64,000 bases of DNA from Pseudomonas monteilii NBRC 103158 = DSM 14164. Its GTDB lineage: Bacteria; Pseudomonadota; Gammaproteobacteria; Pseudomonadales; Pseudomonadaceae. Position numbers and translations under genes: made by a program. Positions 25,744 to 34,058 of the stretch are shown here, piece by piece. The stretch is taken from contig NZ_BBIS01000033.1 in the NCBI RefSeq assembly GCF_000730605.1, forward strand, positions 1 through 64,000. The letters run 5' to 3'. The notes beneath the pieces were generated by a model. It saw only the letters and a program-made list of their open reading frames with translations, did no database searches and was not told the origin of the DNA. How positions within the stretch are numbered: the stretch's first letter is position 1; each line of letters opens with the position of its first letter.

Positions 25744-25788
25744 AAAAACGCCCCTGGAACTGCCTCCGTGCAGGCCGAACCAGGGGCG
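25744..25788 (-). terminator. Rho-independent terminator after glxR
   Basis: Read on the minus strand, CGCCCCTGG and CCAGGGGCG form a 9-bp stem around a 22-nt loop, followed by five U residues. It sits between the glxR stop and the ttuD start, so ttuD-pyk may have separate or reduced transcription. Confidence 0.7.
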
Positions 25789-25858
25789 GGTGTTGCTCGG
25801 TGTCACTGGCTGACCCGTGGTCGCAGGTCAGTCAGCGTGTGCTTCAATCGCGCGCTTT

Positions 25859-25900
25859 GCTCGCTCCTACGGGCCTTACGCTGATCCTGTAGGAGCGAGC
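25859..25900. repeat. REP-like inverted repeat
   Basis: GCTCGCTCCTAC and GTAGGAGCGAGC form a perfect 12-bp stem with an 18-nt loop in the glxR-ttuD gap. The 3' side continues as GCAGCTCGCGATGAGGCCGG, the dispersed repeat text of this genome. Confidence 0.8.
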
Positions 25901-25926
25901 GCAGCTCGCGATGAGGCCGGTAGGTT

Positions 25927-26820
25927 TTATTGGTCGTCGCGGATCGAGAAGTTGGCCATGTGCTCCAGGCCTTTGATCAGCGCCGAGTGGTCCCAGTTGC
26001 CGCCGCCCAGCGCCTGGCAGGTGTTGAACACTTGCTGGGCATTGGAGGTGTTGGGCAGGTTGATGCCCAGCTCCTTGGCACCTTGCAGGGCCAGGTTCAG
26101 GTCTTTCTGGTGCAGGTTGATGCGGAAGCCCGGGTCGAAGGTGCCTTTGATCATGCGCTCGGCATGCACTTCGAGGATCTTCGACGAAGCGAAGCCGCCC
26201 ATCAGGGCTTCACGCACCTTGGCCGGGTCGGCGCCGTTCTTGGCAGCGAACAGCAGGGCTTCGGCAACAGCCTGGATGTTCAGGGCAACGATGATCTGGT
26301 TGGCCACCTTGGCAGTCTGGCCGTCGCCGTTGCCACCTACGCGGGTGATGTTCTTGCCCATGGCTTCGAACAGCGGCAGAGCACGCTCGAAGGCTTTCGG
26401 GCAGCCACCGACCATGATGCTCAGGGTCGCGGCTTTGGCACCGACTTCACCGCCGGATACCGGAGCGTCCAGGTAGGCGGCGCCGGTAGCCTTGATTTTT
26501 TCGGCGAAGGCTTTGGTGGCGGTAGGGGAGATCGAGCTCATGTCGATCACCACCTTGTTCGGGCCCACACCTTCGGCCACGCCGTTTTCACCGAACAGGA
26601 CGCTTTCGACCTGCGGGGTGTCCGGGACCATGACGATGATGAATTCGGCTTCCTGGGCCACTTCCTTCGGATTGGCCAGGGCCACTGCACCGGCGGCGAT
26701 CAGCTCGGCTGGCGCGGCGTCGTGATGGGTGGAAACGAACAGGCTGTGACCTGCTTTTTGCAGGTTCTGGGCCATGGGCTTGCCCATGATGCCGGTGCCG
26801 ATGAAACCGATTTTAGCCAT
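25927..26820 (-). CDS. glxR: 2-hydroxy-3-oxopropionate (tartronate semialdehyde) reductase
   Basis: A 297-residue beta-hydroxyacid dehydrogenase. The NAD-binding motif is IGFIGTGIMGKPMAQNLQKAGH. The substrate motif is AYLDAPVSGGEVGAKAATLSIM and the catalytic lysine lies in NGDGQTAKVANQIIVALNIQ. It reduces tartronate semialdehyde to glycerate. It follows gcl and hyi in the same orientation, with a 53-bp gap to hyi, forming the glycerate pathway from glyoxylate. Length is standard for GlxR/GarR. Confidence 0.96.
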   Translation of the reverse strand: MAKIGFIGTGIMGKPMAQNLQKAGHSLFVSTHHDAAPAELIAAGAVALANPKEVAQEAEFIIVMVPDTPQVESVLFGENGVAEGVGPNKVVIDMSSISPTATKAFAEKIKATGAAYLDAPVSGGEVGAKAATLSIMVGGCPKAFERALPLFEAMGKNITRVGGNGDGQTAKVANQIIVALNIQAVAEALLFAAKNGADPAKVREALMGGFASSKILEVHAERMIKGTFDPGFRINLHQKDLNLALQGAKELGINLPNTSNAQQVFNTCQALGGGNWDHSALIKGLEHMANFSIRDDQ

Positions 26821-26873
26821 GACAATGTGCCTCTTTGTATTTGTTCACATCAGGCGCTGTGCGCCCGGCTCGT

Positions 26874-27656
<783 letters not shown>

Positions 27657-27678
27657 GGGTTGTCTCCTTGCGTTGAAG

Positions 27679-27700
27679 GCCCCCAGGTAGGCCTGGGGGC
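27679..27700. promoter_or_regulatory. Intercistronic hairpin between gcl and hyi
   Basis: GCCCCCAGG and CCTGGGGGC form a 9-bp stem with a four-base loop directly after the gcl stop. There is no U-run, so it more likely stabilises the gcl message or attenuates read-through into hyi than terminates fully. Confidence 0.6.
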
Positions 27701-27709
27701 GTCAGGCGA

Positions 27710-29485
27710 TCAGTCCAGCAGCGAGATGGCGGTTGGCGCGTCGTTGCCGACCAGGGCCAGGTCTTCGAACTCGTTGACCGCGTTGATCTCGGTGCCCATG
27801 GAAATGTTGGTTACACGCTCGAGAATCACTTCGACCACCACCGGCACGCGGAACTCTTCGGCCATTTTCTGTGCCTTGATCAGGGCAGGGGCGATTTCTG
27901 CCGGCTCGAACACACGAATGGCCTTGCAGCCCAGGCCTTCGACCACGGCGACGTGGTCGACACCGTAGGTGGCAGCGTCGGTGGAGTTGATGTTCTCGAA
28001 CGCCAGTTGTACACAGTAATCCATGTCGAAGCCACGCTGCGCCTGACGGATCAGGCCCAGGTAGGCGTTGTTCACCAGCACGTGCACGTACGGCAGGTTG
28101 AACTGCGCGCCCACTGCCAGCTCTTCGATCATGAACTGGAAGTCGTAGTCACCCGACAGCGCGACAACCTTGCGCTTGGGGTCGGCTTTGACCACGCCCA
28201 GCGCGGCAGGGATGGTCCAGCCCAGCGGACCGGCCTGGCCGCAGTTGATCCAGTGGCGTGGCTTGTACACATGCAGGAACTGCGCGCCGGCAATCTGCGA
28301 CAGGCCGATGGTGCTGACGTAGCAGGTGTCCTTGCCGAACACCTGGTTCATTTCTTCATATACGCGCTGCGGCTTGACCGGCACGTTGTCGAAGTGAGTC
28401 TTGCGCTGCAGGCTGGCTTTGCGCTGCTGGCAGTCTTCCAGCCAGGCCTTGCGGCACTTCAGCTTACCGGCGGCTTTCCACTCGCGGGCCACTTCCAGGA
28501 ACACGTCCAGCGCTTTGCCAGCGTCTGAAACGATACCCAGGTCCGGGGTGAACACGCGGCCGATCTGGGTGGGTTCGATGTCGACGTGCACGAACTTGCG
28601 GCCTTCGGTGTAAACGTCGACCGAACCGGTGTGGCGGTTGGCCCAGCGGTTACCGATACCGAACACCAGGTCGGATTTGAGCAGGGTGGCGTTGCCGTAG
28701 CGGTGCGAAGTCTGCAGGCCGACCATGCCGACCATTTGTGCGTGGTCGTCCGGGATGGTGCCCCAGCCCATCAGGGTCGGGATGACCGGCACGCCGGTCA
28801 GTTCGGCGAACTCGACCAGCTTGTCGCTGGCGTCGGCGTTGATGATGCCGCCACCGGCCACCAGCAGTGGGCGCTCGGCGTCATTGAGCAGGGCCAGGGC
28901 TTTTTCGGCCTGAACGCGGGTGGCGGACGGCTTGTTGATGGCCAGCGGCTCGTAGGCGTCGATGTCGAATTCGATTTCGGCCATCTGCACGTCGAACGGC
29001 AGGTCGATCAGTACCGGGCCTGGGCGGCCGGTGCGCATTTCATAGAAGGCCTTCTGGAAGGCGTAAGGCACCTGGCCTGGTTCCAGAACGGTGGTCGCCC
29101 ACTTGGTCACCGGCTTGACGATGTTGGTGATGTCTACCGCCTGGAAGTCTTCCTTGTGCAGGCGGGCACGCGGGGCCTGGCCGGTGATGCAGAGAATCGG
29201 GATGGAGTCGGCCGAGGCACTGTACAGGCCGGTGACCATGTCGGTGCCGGCCGGGCCGGAAGTGCCGATGCACACGCCGATGTTGCCCGGGTTGGCACGG
29301 GTGTAGCCCTCGGCCATGTGCGAGGCACCTTCGACGTGACGAGCGAGGACGTGATCGATGCCACCGACTTTCTTCAGGGCCGAGTACAACGGGTTGATGG
29401 CAGCCCCCGGGATGCCGAACGCGGTATCTACACCTTCACGGCGCATGACCAGAACGGCTGCATCGATTGCTCTCATTTTGCTCAT
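27710..29485 (-). CDS. gcl: Glyoxylate carboligase
   Basis: A 591-residue thiamine-diphosphate enzyme condensing two glyoxylate molecules to tartronate semialdehyde and CO2. It begins MSKMRAIDAAVLVMRREGVDTAFGIPGAAINPLY; the usual ThDP-enzyme catalytic Glu after GIPGA is replaced, as is characteristic of Gcl. The ThDP-binding region ALSGDYDFQFMIEELAVGAQF-NLPYVHVLVNN is present. It is the first gene of gcl-hyi-glxR. A perfect TTGTATACAA lies 25 bp upstream of the ATG. Confidence 0.98.
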   Translation of the reverse strand: MSKMRAIDAAVLVMRREGVDTAFGIPGAAINPLYSALKKVGGIDHVLARHVEGASHMAEGYTRANPGNIGVCIGTSGPAGTDMVTGLYSASADSIPILCITGQAPRARLHKEDFQAVDITNIVKPVTKWATTVLEPGQVPYAFQKAFYEMRTGRPGPVLIDLPFDVQMAEIEFDIDAYEPLAINKPSATRVQAEKALALLNDAERPLLVAGGGIINADASDKLVEFAELTGVPVIPTLMGWGTIPDDHAQMVGMVGLQTSHRYGNATLLKSDLVFGIGNRWANRHTGSVDVYTEGRKFVHVDIEPTQIGRVFTPDLGIVSDAGKALDVFLEVAREWKAAGKLKCRKAWLEDCQQRKASLQRKTHFDNVPVKPQRVYEEMNQVFGKDTCYVSTIGLSQIAGAQFLHVYKPRHWINCGQAGPLGWTIPAALGVVKADPKRKVVALSGDYDFQFMIEELAVGAQFNLPYVHVLVNNAYLGLIRQAQRGFDMDYCVQLAFENINSTDAATYGVDHVAVVEGLGCKAIRVFEPAEIAPALIKAQKMAEEFRVPVVVEVILERVTNISMGTEINAVNEFEDLALVGNDAPTAISLLD

Positions 29486-29510
29486 GGTTTGTGCCTCATC
29501 GATTTTGTAA

Positions 29511-29520
29511 TTGTATACAA
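29511..29520. promoter_or_regulatory. TTGTATACAA operator candidate before gcl
   Basis: A perfect palindrome 25 bp upstream of the gcl ATG, positioned where repressor binding would block the promoter or early transcription. A second identical copy lies 140 bp away on the GlcG-like side of the divergent region. Confidence 0.7.
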
Positions 29521-29650
29521 CTTGCGTTGCGACAGAGTGTATTCACGGCTGGCGCCTCAGGTCAATGGGTTTTCATCGGCTAAGCTGGCTTTCGCCAGAG
29601 CGCCCGTGAAAACGGCGATTTGCACCATCGCATACGATCGTTTCAAAATA

Positions 29651-29660
29651 TTGTATACAA
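29651..29660. promoter_or_regulatory. TTGTATACAA operator candidate before the GlcG-like gene
   Basis: A perfect copy of the palindrome, 82 bp upstream of the GlcG-like ATG and 140 bp (centre to centre) from the gcl-proximal copy. The divergent genes could be co-regulated by the same protein. Confidence 0.7.
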
Positions 29661-29722
29661 AAATACATCCCGTTGTGTTCTATTTGTCCTATCGGTTTTC
29701 AACTGCCCTCAGGGCTTCTCAC

Positions 29723-29730
29723 AACAAGAA
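29723..29730 (+). promoter_or_regulatory. Hfq/Crc-type motif AACAAGAA at GlcG-like ribosome-binding site
   Basis: An exact AAnAAnAA match immediately followed by GAGG, so it overlaps the Shine-Dalgarno region (AAGAGG) 12 nt before the ATG at 29743. Hfq/Crc binding would block ribosome loading. Confidence 0.6.
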
Positions 29731-29742
29731 GAGGACCTTTCC

Positions 29743-30183
29743 ATGAACGCTTTGAACCTGAACGTTGCTGTCAGCCTGGTGAATGCCGCACTGGCGGCGG
29801 GCCGCAAGATCAACGCCGCGCCACTGACCGTGGCGGTGCTGGATGCCGGCGGGCACTTGCTGGCGCTGCAGCGCGAGGATGGCGCCAGCCTGATCCGGCC
29901 TGAGGTGGCCACGGGTAAAGCCTGGGGAGCGATTGCGCTGGGCAAGGGGTCGCGTTTGCTGGCACTGGATGCACAGCAGCGGCCGGCGTTTTTTGCGGCG
30001 CTGAACGGGATGGGTGAACGGCCGGTAGTGCCGGCGCCGGGTGGGGTGCTGATTCGTGATCAGGCTGGCAAGGTGCTGGGTGCTGTCGGGATCAGCGGGG
30101 ATACGTCGGACATTGACGAGCAGTGCGCGATCAGTGCGATCGAGGAGGTGGGGTTGCGGGCAGATGCAGGGGTAGCTGCCTAA
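29743..30183 (+). CDS. GlcG/HbpS family protein (DUF336)
   Basis: A 146-residue protein from ATG 29743 (MNALNLNVAVSLVNAALAAG), with AAGAGG upstream. Family motifs are PLTVAVLDAGGHLLALQREDGAS, RPEVATGKAWGAIALGKGSR, and the glycine-rich GGVLIRDQAGKVLGAVGISGDTSDIDEQCA. Homologues are found in glycolate and glyoxylate operons (GlcG) and as the haem-binding HbpS; the biochemical role is unproven. It is divergent from gcl and shares its operator type, supporting a link to glyoxylate metabolism. Confidence 0.9.
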   Translation: MNALNLNVAVSLVNAALAAGRKINAAPLTVAVLDAGGHLLALQREDGASLIRPEVATGKAWGAIALGKGSRLLALDAQQRPAFFAALNGMGERPVVPAPGGVLIRDQAGKVLGAVGISGDTSDIDEQCAISAIEEVGLRADAGVAA

Positions 30184-30196
30184 AGCTCTATTGCCT

Positions 30197-30294
30197 ATTC
30201 CGGCCTATTGCGGGTAAACCCGCTCCCACAAGGATGACCACTGACCTGCAGCTTGTGGAGTCCCTGTGGGAGCGGGTTTACCCGCGAACAAGCC
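30197..30294. repeat. Inverted pair of REP elements
   Basis: GCGGGTAAACCCGCTCCCAC and GTGGGAGCGGGTTTACCCGC are inverted copies separated by about 45 bp. They lie between the convergent GlcG-like and TetR genes and can act as a bidirectional transcript end. Confidence 0.85.
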
Positions 30295-30305
30295 AACGCC
30301 GAGGT

Positions 30306-30917
30306 TCAGGCCACCTCGGGCTCACAGCCCTTGAGCACCATGCGAATAATGGTCTCGGCCGCCGCGTCGTAATCGCTTTCGGCCAGCTTGGCCTTGCCGG
30401 TCACCGCAGAAATCTGCCAATCGAAATCCGCATAAGTCTGTGTCGCCGCCCAGATGCTGAACATCAGGTGGTGCGCATCCACATGGGCGATCTGCCCGCG
30501 GTCGATCCAGCGCTGGATGCACTCGATGTTGTGCCGGGCCTGTTCGTTCAGCTGCTCCACCTGGTTCGGCGACAGGTGCGGGGCGCCGTGCATGATCTCG
30601 CTGGCGAACACCTTGGAGGCGTGCGGCAGGTCACGCGAAATGCGGATCTTCGAACGAATGTATGAACTCAGCACTTCCTTCGGATCGCCGTCGGCATTGA
30701 ACGGCGTCGACGCCTGCATGATTGGCGCGATGATGCTTTCCAGGACCTCGCGGTAGAGGTTGTCCTTGGATTTGAAGTAGTAATACACGTTCGGCTTGGG
30801 CAGGCCGGCCTTGGCCGCGATATCGCTGGTCTTGGTGGCGGCGAAGCCCTTGTCGGCGAATTCCTCGCTGGCCGCGCGCAGGATCAGTTCCTTGTTGCGC
30901 TCGCGAATGGTGCTCAT
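30306..30917 (-). CDS. TetR family regulator, RutR-like
   Basis: A 203-residue regulator starting MSTIRERNKELILRAASEEF at ATG 30917; longer in-frame starts upstream look non-coding. The HTH is ATKTSDIAAKAGLPKPNVYYYF. The C-terminal part (SYIRSKIRISRDLPHASKVF, SEIMHGAPHLS and WAATQTYADFDWQI) resembles the YcdC/RutR C-terminal domain, which in E. coli senses uracil and thymine. It lies next to the glyoxylate genes, and RutR-like 16-bp sites occur elsewhere in the window. Target assignment is inference. Confidence 0.9.
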   Translation of the reverse strand: MSTIRERNKELILRAASEEFADKGFAATKTSDIAAKAGLPKPNVYYYFKSKDNLYREVLESIIAPIMQASTPFNADGDPKEVLSSYIRSKIRISRDLPHASKVFASEIMHGAPHLSPNQVEQLNEQARHNIECIQRWIDRGQIAHVDAHHLMFSIWAATQTYADFDWQISAVTGKAKLAESDYDAAAETIIRMVLKGCEPEVA

Positions 30918-31049
30918 GGTCAGGGATCTTCCTCGTGTCTGGCCACCTCTAAGAGGGATCGGGCATGGTAGCACCGGGCTCGACGGGGGCTCAAGGCAGC
31001 GGCTTTGGGCTAGAATCGATGGCACATACACATCTGGATACAGGCAAAC

Positions 31050-31964
31050 ATGGCAGGAAGCAGTCTACTGGTACTGATCGACGACATCGCCACGGTGCTC
31101 GATGACGTCTCGGTGATGACCAAAGTGGCAGCGAAAAAAACCGCAGGCGTGCTGGGCGACGACCTGGCGCTGAATGCCCAGCAGGTCACCGGTGTGCGCG
31201 CCGAACGCGAAATCCCGGTGGTGTGGGCGGTGGCCAAGGGGTCGATGGTGAACAAGGCCATCCTGGTGCCGGCGGCGCTGTTGATCAGCGCGTTCATCCC
31301 TTGGGCGGTGACGCCGCTGCTGATGGTGGGCGGTGCCTACCTGTGCTTCGAGGGTTTCGAGAAGCTGGCACACAAGTTCTTGCACAGTAAAGAGGAGGAT
31401 GAGGCTGAGCACGAAGCCCGTAAGGAGGCGGTGGCCGATGCCAACGTCGACCTGGTGGCGTTCGAGAAAACCAAGATCAAGGGCGCGGTGCGCACCGACT
31501 TCATTCTCTCGGCGGAGATCATCGCCATCACCCTGGGCACCGTGGCCGATGCGCCGCTGACCCAGCAGATCATCGTGCTGTCGGGCATTGCCATTGTCAT
31601 GACCATCGGCGTTTACGGGCTGGTAGGCGGCATCGTCAAGCTGGATGACCTGGGGCTGTGGATGACCCGGAAGACCTCGCGGCTTGCGCAGGTGGTGGGT
31701 AACGGCATTCTGCGGGCGGCGCCGTACATGATGAAGAGCCTGTCGGTGATTGGCACGGCGGCGATGTTTCTGGTGGGCGGCGGGATTCTGGTGCATGGCA
31801 TTGCGCCCCTGCATCACGCCATCGAGGCGTTCAGCGAGGGGCGCGGTGGGGCGCTGACCGGGGCGTTGCTCAACGGCGTAGCCGGGGTGGTGGCCGGTGC
31901 CGTGGCGCTGGCGGTGGTAGCGGTTGTCGGCAAATTGTGGCGGGCGGTTCGGCCTGCCACATAA
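31050..31964 (+). CDS. DUF808 family inner-membrane protein (YedI-like)
   Basis: A 304-residue polytopic membrane protein. The N-terminal MAGSSLLVLIDDIATVLDDVSVMTKVAAKKTAG region is the DUF808 hallmark. It continues with GVLGDDLALNAQQVTGV and several hydrophobic segments, including LLISAFIPWAVTPLLMVGGA and VIGTAAMFLVGGGILVHGI. A cytoplasmic charged loop (HSKEEDEAEHEARKEAV) lies in between. The function of the family is unknown. It is divergent from the TetR gene, which could regulate it. Confidence 0.9.
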   Translation: MAGSSLLVLIDDIATVLDDVSVMTKVAAKKTAGVLGDDLALNAQQVTGVRAEREIPVVWAVAKGSMVNKAILVPAALLISAFIPWAVTPLLMVGGAYLCFEGFEKLAHKFLHSKEEDEAEHEARKEAVADANVDLVAFEKTKIKGAVRTDFILSAEIIAITLGTVADAPLTQQIIVLSGIAIVMTIGVYGLVGGIVKLDDLGLWMTRKTSRLAQVVGNGILRAAPYMMKSLSVIGTAAMFLVGGGILVHGIAPLHHAIEAFSEGRGGALTGALLNGVAGVVAGAVALAVVAVVGKLWRAVRPAT

Positions 31965-31973
31965 CATTGCATT

Positions 31974-31990
31974 GGGCCGCAGAGCGGCCC
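31974..31990. terminator. Hairpin between convergent DUF808 and Tsx-like genes
   Basis: GGGCCGC-AGA-GCGGCCC forms a 7-bp stem between the two convergent stop codons. There is no clear U-run, so termination efficiency is uncertain. Confidence 0.5.
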
Positions 31991-32000
31991 CTGACTCAAA

Positions 32001-32783
32001 TCAGAAGTGAACCTTGACCAGGAAACTCATAGTGTTCTGGTCCGTGGTAAACGCATCGCTGTCCTTGATGCCGTACTTGTTCTTCCAGTAGTCGTACTCC
32101 ACACCCACGTACAACTGCTTCTCGCCCAGGTGCAGGGCCTTGCCCAGGTCGTACTTGATCTGCGGGTTGAAGTGCAGGTTGGCCTGGTAGGTGCCGCGAC
32201 GGTTCTCGTCGTTGTCCACCACCCAGTCCATGAAGCCGTCGATCAGCACGTCGGAATCGCCGACCGGGATGGTGTACGACCACACCGGGGTGATCTGCCA
32301 CACGTTGTCGCCGGCGCGGCTGCCGTCGGTGGTGCGGTTGTAGAAGTTCAGCTGGAAGTAGTCGAAGCCCGGGATGGCCAGGTCGAAGCCCGGGCCGATC
32401 AGGTACGACTCGGTGTCACCCTCGCCAAACTCATAGGTCATGGCCAGCAGCACGTCCTTGACCGGGCCGAACTCCAGCTTCTGGTCAAAAATCTTGTTGA
32501 ACGACAGGCGTGGGCTGATCTCACCGTAATAGGTATTCGGGCCGTTGCCGGCGTCCTTCTGGCCCTGGTAGAAAATCTTGTCAACGAAGATGAAGTTGTC
32601 GCCGTACTTCCAACCATCGGCATGCTCGAAGGTGACGGTTTGCTGGATCGCCGGGTTGACCTTGAAGTTCTTGCCCCACAGGTAGGTCAGGCTGTTGTTC
32701 TGCCATTGCAGCAGGTCGCCGCCGAAGGTGGTGCCACAGGCCAGCAGGCCGCCGGCGAGGATCAGGCTGTTGATGGTACGCAT
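32001..32783 (-). CDS. Tsx-like nucleoside-specific outer-membrane channel (copy 1)
   Basis: A 260-residue outer-membrane beta-barrel of the Tsx family. A signal peptide (MRTINSLILAGGLLACGTTF) is followed by alternating strand text: LLQWQNNSLTYLWGKNFKVN, QQTVTFEHADGWKYGDNFIF, YYGEISPRLSFNKIF and a C-terminal Phe (SFLVKVHF) for BAM recognition. E. coli Tsx passes nucleosides. Here a second, closely similar copy lies upstream, and the pair follows the urate permease and puuD genes, so purines or ureides are plausible substrates. Confidence 0.9.
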   Translation of the reverse strand: MRTINSLILAGGLLACGTTFGGDLLQWQNNSLTYLWGKNFKVNPAIQQTVTFEHADGWKYGDNFIFVDKIFYQGQKDAGNGPNTYYGEISPRLSFNKIFDQKLEFGPVKDVLLAMTYEFGEGDTESYLIGPGFDLAIPGFDYFQLNFYNRTTDGSRAGDNVWQITPVWSYTIPVGDSDVLIDGFMDWVVDNDENRRGTYQANLHFNPQIKYDLGKALHLGEKQLYVGVEYDYWKNKYGIKDSDAFTTDQNTMSFLVKVHF

Positions 32784-33133
32784 TGAAAGTGTCGCTCCCT
32801 TGATTGATCTGTTGTCAGCGCTCGTTATTGGCGCTTTTTGTCTTTTGAGTCAGCTTTTTTCGATAGGCCACAGCTGTTTGGCAAGGGTTGGGCCAACTTT
32901 CCTGGGTTGGCAAAACCTTCCTGCTCGACTTCGTTCTGAACGGATGAAAAGGGTCTTTCAGGCTGGCAACACGTTGGCCAACCGCCCGTATTCATTGACT
33001 GAGCGGTCAGTAAACGCAGGCAGAATCCGTTCTGCCCTGATCGAGGGGCGCGCAGATTACTGGCTTGCGCGCCGAGCCTCAAGTGCTCCGTCCTGGAGCG
33101 GGGTGGTACAAACTTGTGCGTTTGGTCAGTTTT
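32784..33133. other. 350-bp intergenic region between the two Tsx-like genes
   Basis: No gene is supported. The region includes TTGACTGAGCGGTCAG (32995-33010), a weak RutR-like arrangement with TTGAC and GTCAG half-sites, and a palindrome GTTGGCCAAC near 32973-32982 with a related TTGGGCCAA upstream. T-rich runs occur near 32838-32860. A separate promoter for copy 1 is likely here. Confidence 0.5.
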
Positions 33134-33919
33134 CTAGAAGTGCACTTTGATCAGCGCACTGGCGACACTCTGGTTGCTGTCCAGGTTGCCGCGGCTGTCG
33201 ATGCCGTACTTGTCCTTCCAGTAGCTGTACTCAAAGCCCACGTACAGCTGCTTGGCGCCCAGGTTCAGCGCTTTGCCCAGGTCGTACTTCACCTGCGGGT
33301 TGAAGTGCAGGTTGGCGTGGTAGGTGCCACGGCGGGTCTGGTCGTTGTCGGTGACCCAGTCCATGTAGCCGTCGATCAGAATGTCGGACCTGCCCACGGG
33401 GAGGGTGTACGACCAGCCGGGGGTGATCTGCCAGACGTTGTCACCCGGGCGGCTGCCCTCGGTGTTGCGCACGTAGAAATTCAGGGTGAAATAGTTGAAG
33501 CCGGGGATGTTCAGGTCGAAACCAGGGCCGATCAGGTAGGCCTCGTTGTCGCCTTCGCCGCGCTCGTAGGTCATGGCCAGCAGAACGTCCTTGATCGGGC
33601 CGAAAGCCAGCTTCTTGTCAAAGATCTTGCCGAATGACAGGCGTGGGCTGAACTCGCCGTAGTAGGTGGTCACGCCTTTACTGGCGTCGGCTTTGCCGTT
33701 GTAGAAGATTTTGTCGACGAACATGAAGGTGTCGCCGTACTTCCATTTGTTGGCGTGCTCGAAGGTGATGGTCTGCTGGATATCAGGGTTGACCTTGAAG
33801 TCCTTGCCGTACAGGTAGGTCAGGCTTTCGCCGTGCCATTGCAGCCATTCGCCTGCATGCGAGGGGAGGGTGGCCAGCAGGCTGCTGCCCAGCAGCAGGG
33901 ACGTGGTGATGCGCTTCAT
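33134..33919 (-). CDS. Tsx-like nucleoside-specific outer-membrane channel (copy 2)
   Basis: A 261-residue paralogue of the preceding gene, with signal peptide MKRITTSLLLGSSLLATLPSHA. Shared segments include LQWHGESLTYLYGKDFKVNP, QQTITFEHANKWKYGDTFMF, VDKIFYNGKADASKG and the terminal SALIKVHF. By eye the two mature proteins agree at roughly two thirds of positions. It lies 139 bp downstream of the urate permease gene. An A-rich Hfq/Crc-type stretch (33936-33949) precedes its start. Confidence 0.9.
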   Translation of the reverse strand: MKRITTSLLLGSSLLATLPSHAGEWLQWHGESLTYLYGKDFKVNPDIQQTITFEHANKWKYGDTFMFVDKIFYNGKADASKGVTTYYGEFSPRLSFGKIFDKKLAFGPIKDVLLAMTYERGEGDNEAYLIGPGFDLNIPGFNYFTLNFYVRNTEGSRPGDNVWQITPGWSYTLPVGRSDILIDGYMDWVTDNDQTRRGTYHANLHFNPQVKYDLGKALNLGAKQLYVGFEYSYWKDKYGIDSRGNLDSNQSVASALIKVHF

Positions 33920-33935
33920 GTTGTGATTCCCGGAC

Positions 33936-33949
33936 TTATTGTTTTTGTT
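33936..33949 (-). promoter_or_regulatory. Hfq/Crc-type A-rich motif before Tsx-like copy 2
   Basis: The transcript reads AACAAAAACAATAA, containing two AAnAAnAA matches, 16 nt upstream of the AUG. This predicts translational catabolite repression of the channel. Confidence 0.55.
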
Positions 33950-34030
33950 GGCGGTTTTTTGGCGCGCAGGCGCCCCGGGCGGCCCATTCCGGCGGGCCGA
34001 CGGTGTTGCGTTTACTGCTTATATGAATGC

Positions 34031-34051
34031 GGGGCGGCCATGCGCCGCCCC
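34031..34051. terminator. Hairpin after the urate permease gene
   Basis: GGGGCGGC-CATGC-GCCGCCCC is a perfect 8-bp stem just beyond the permease stop on the minus strand. It lacks a U-run. It may separate expression of the permease from the downstream Tsx-like genes. Confidence 0.5.
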
Positions 34052-34058
34052 GTCTGGC

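Noticed and set aside
30190..30300. Possible CRISPR-like repeats from recurring GCGGGTTTACCCGC words
   Set aside because: The copies are inverted pairs scattered between genes without regular spacers or cas genes, which is the pattern of REP elements.
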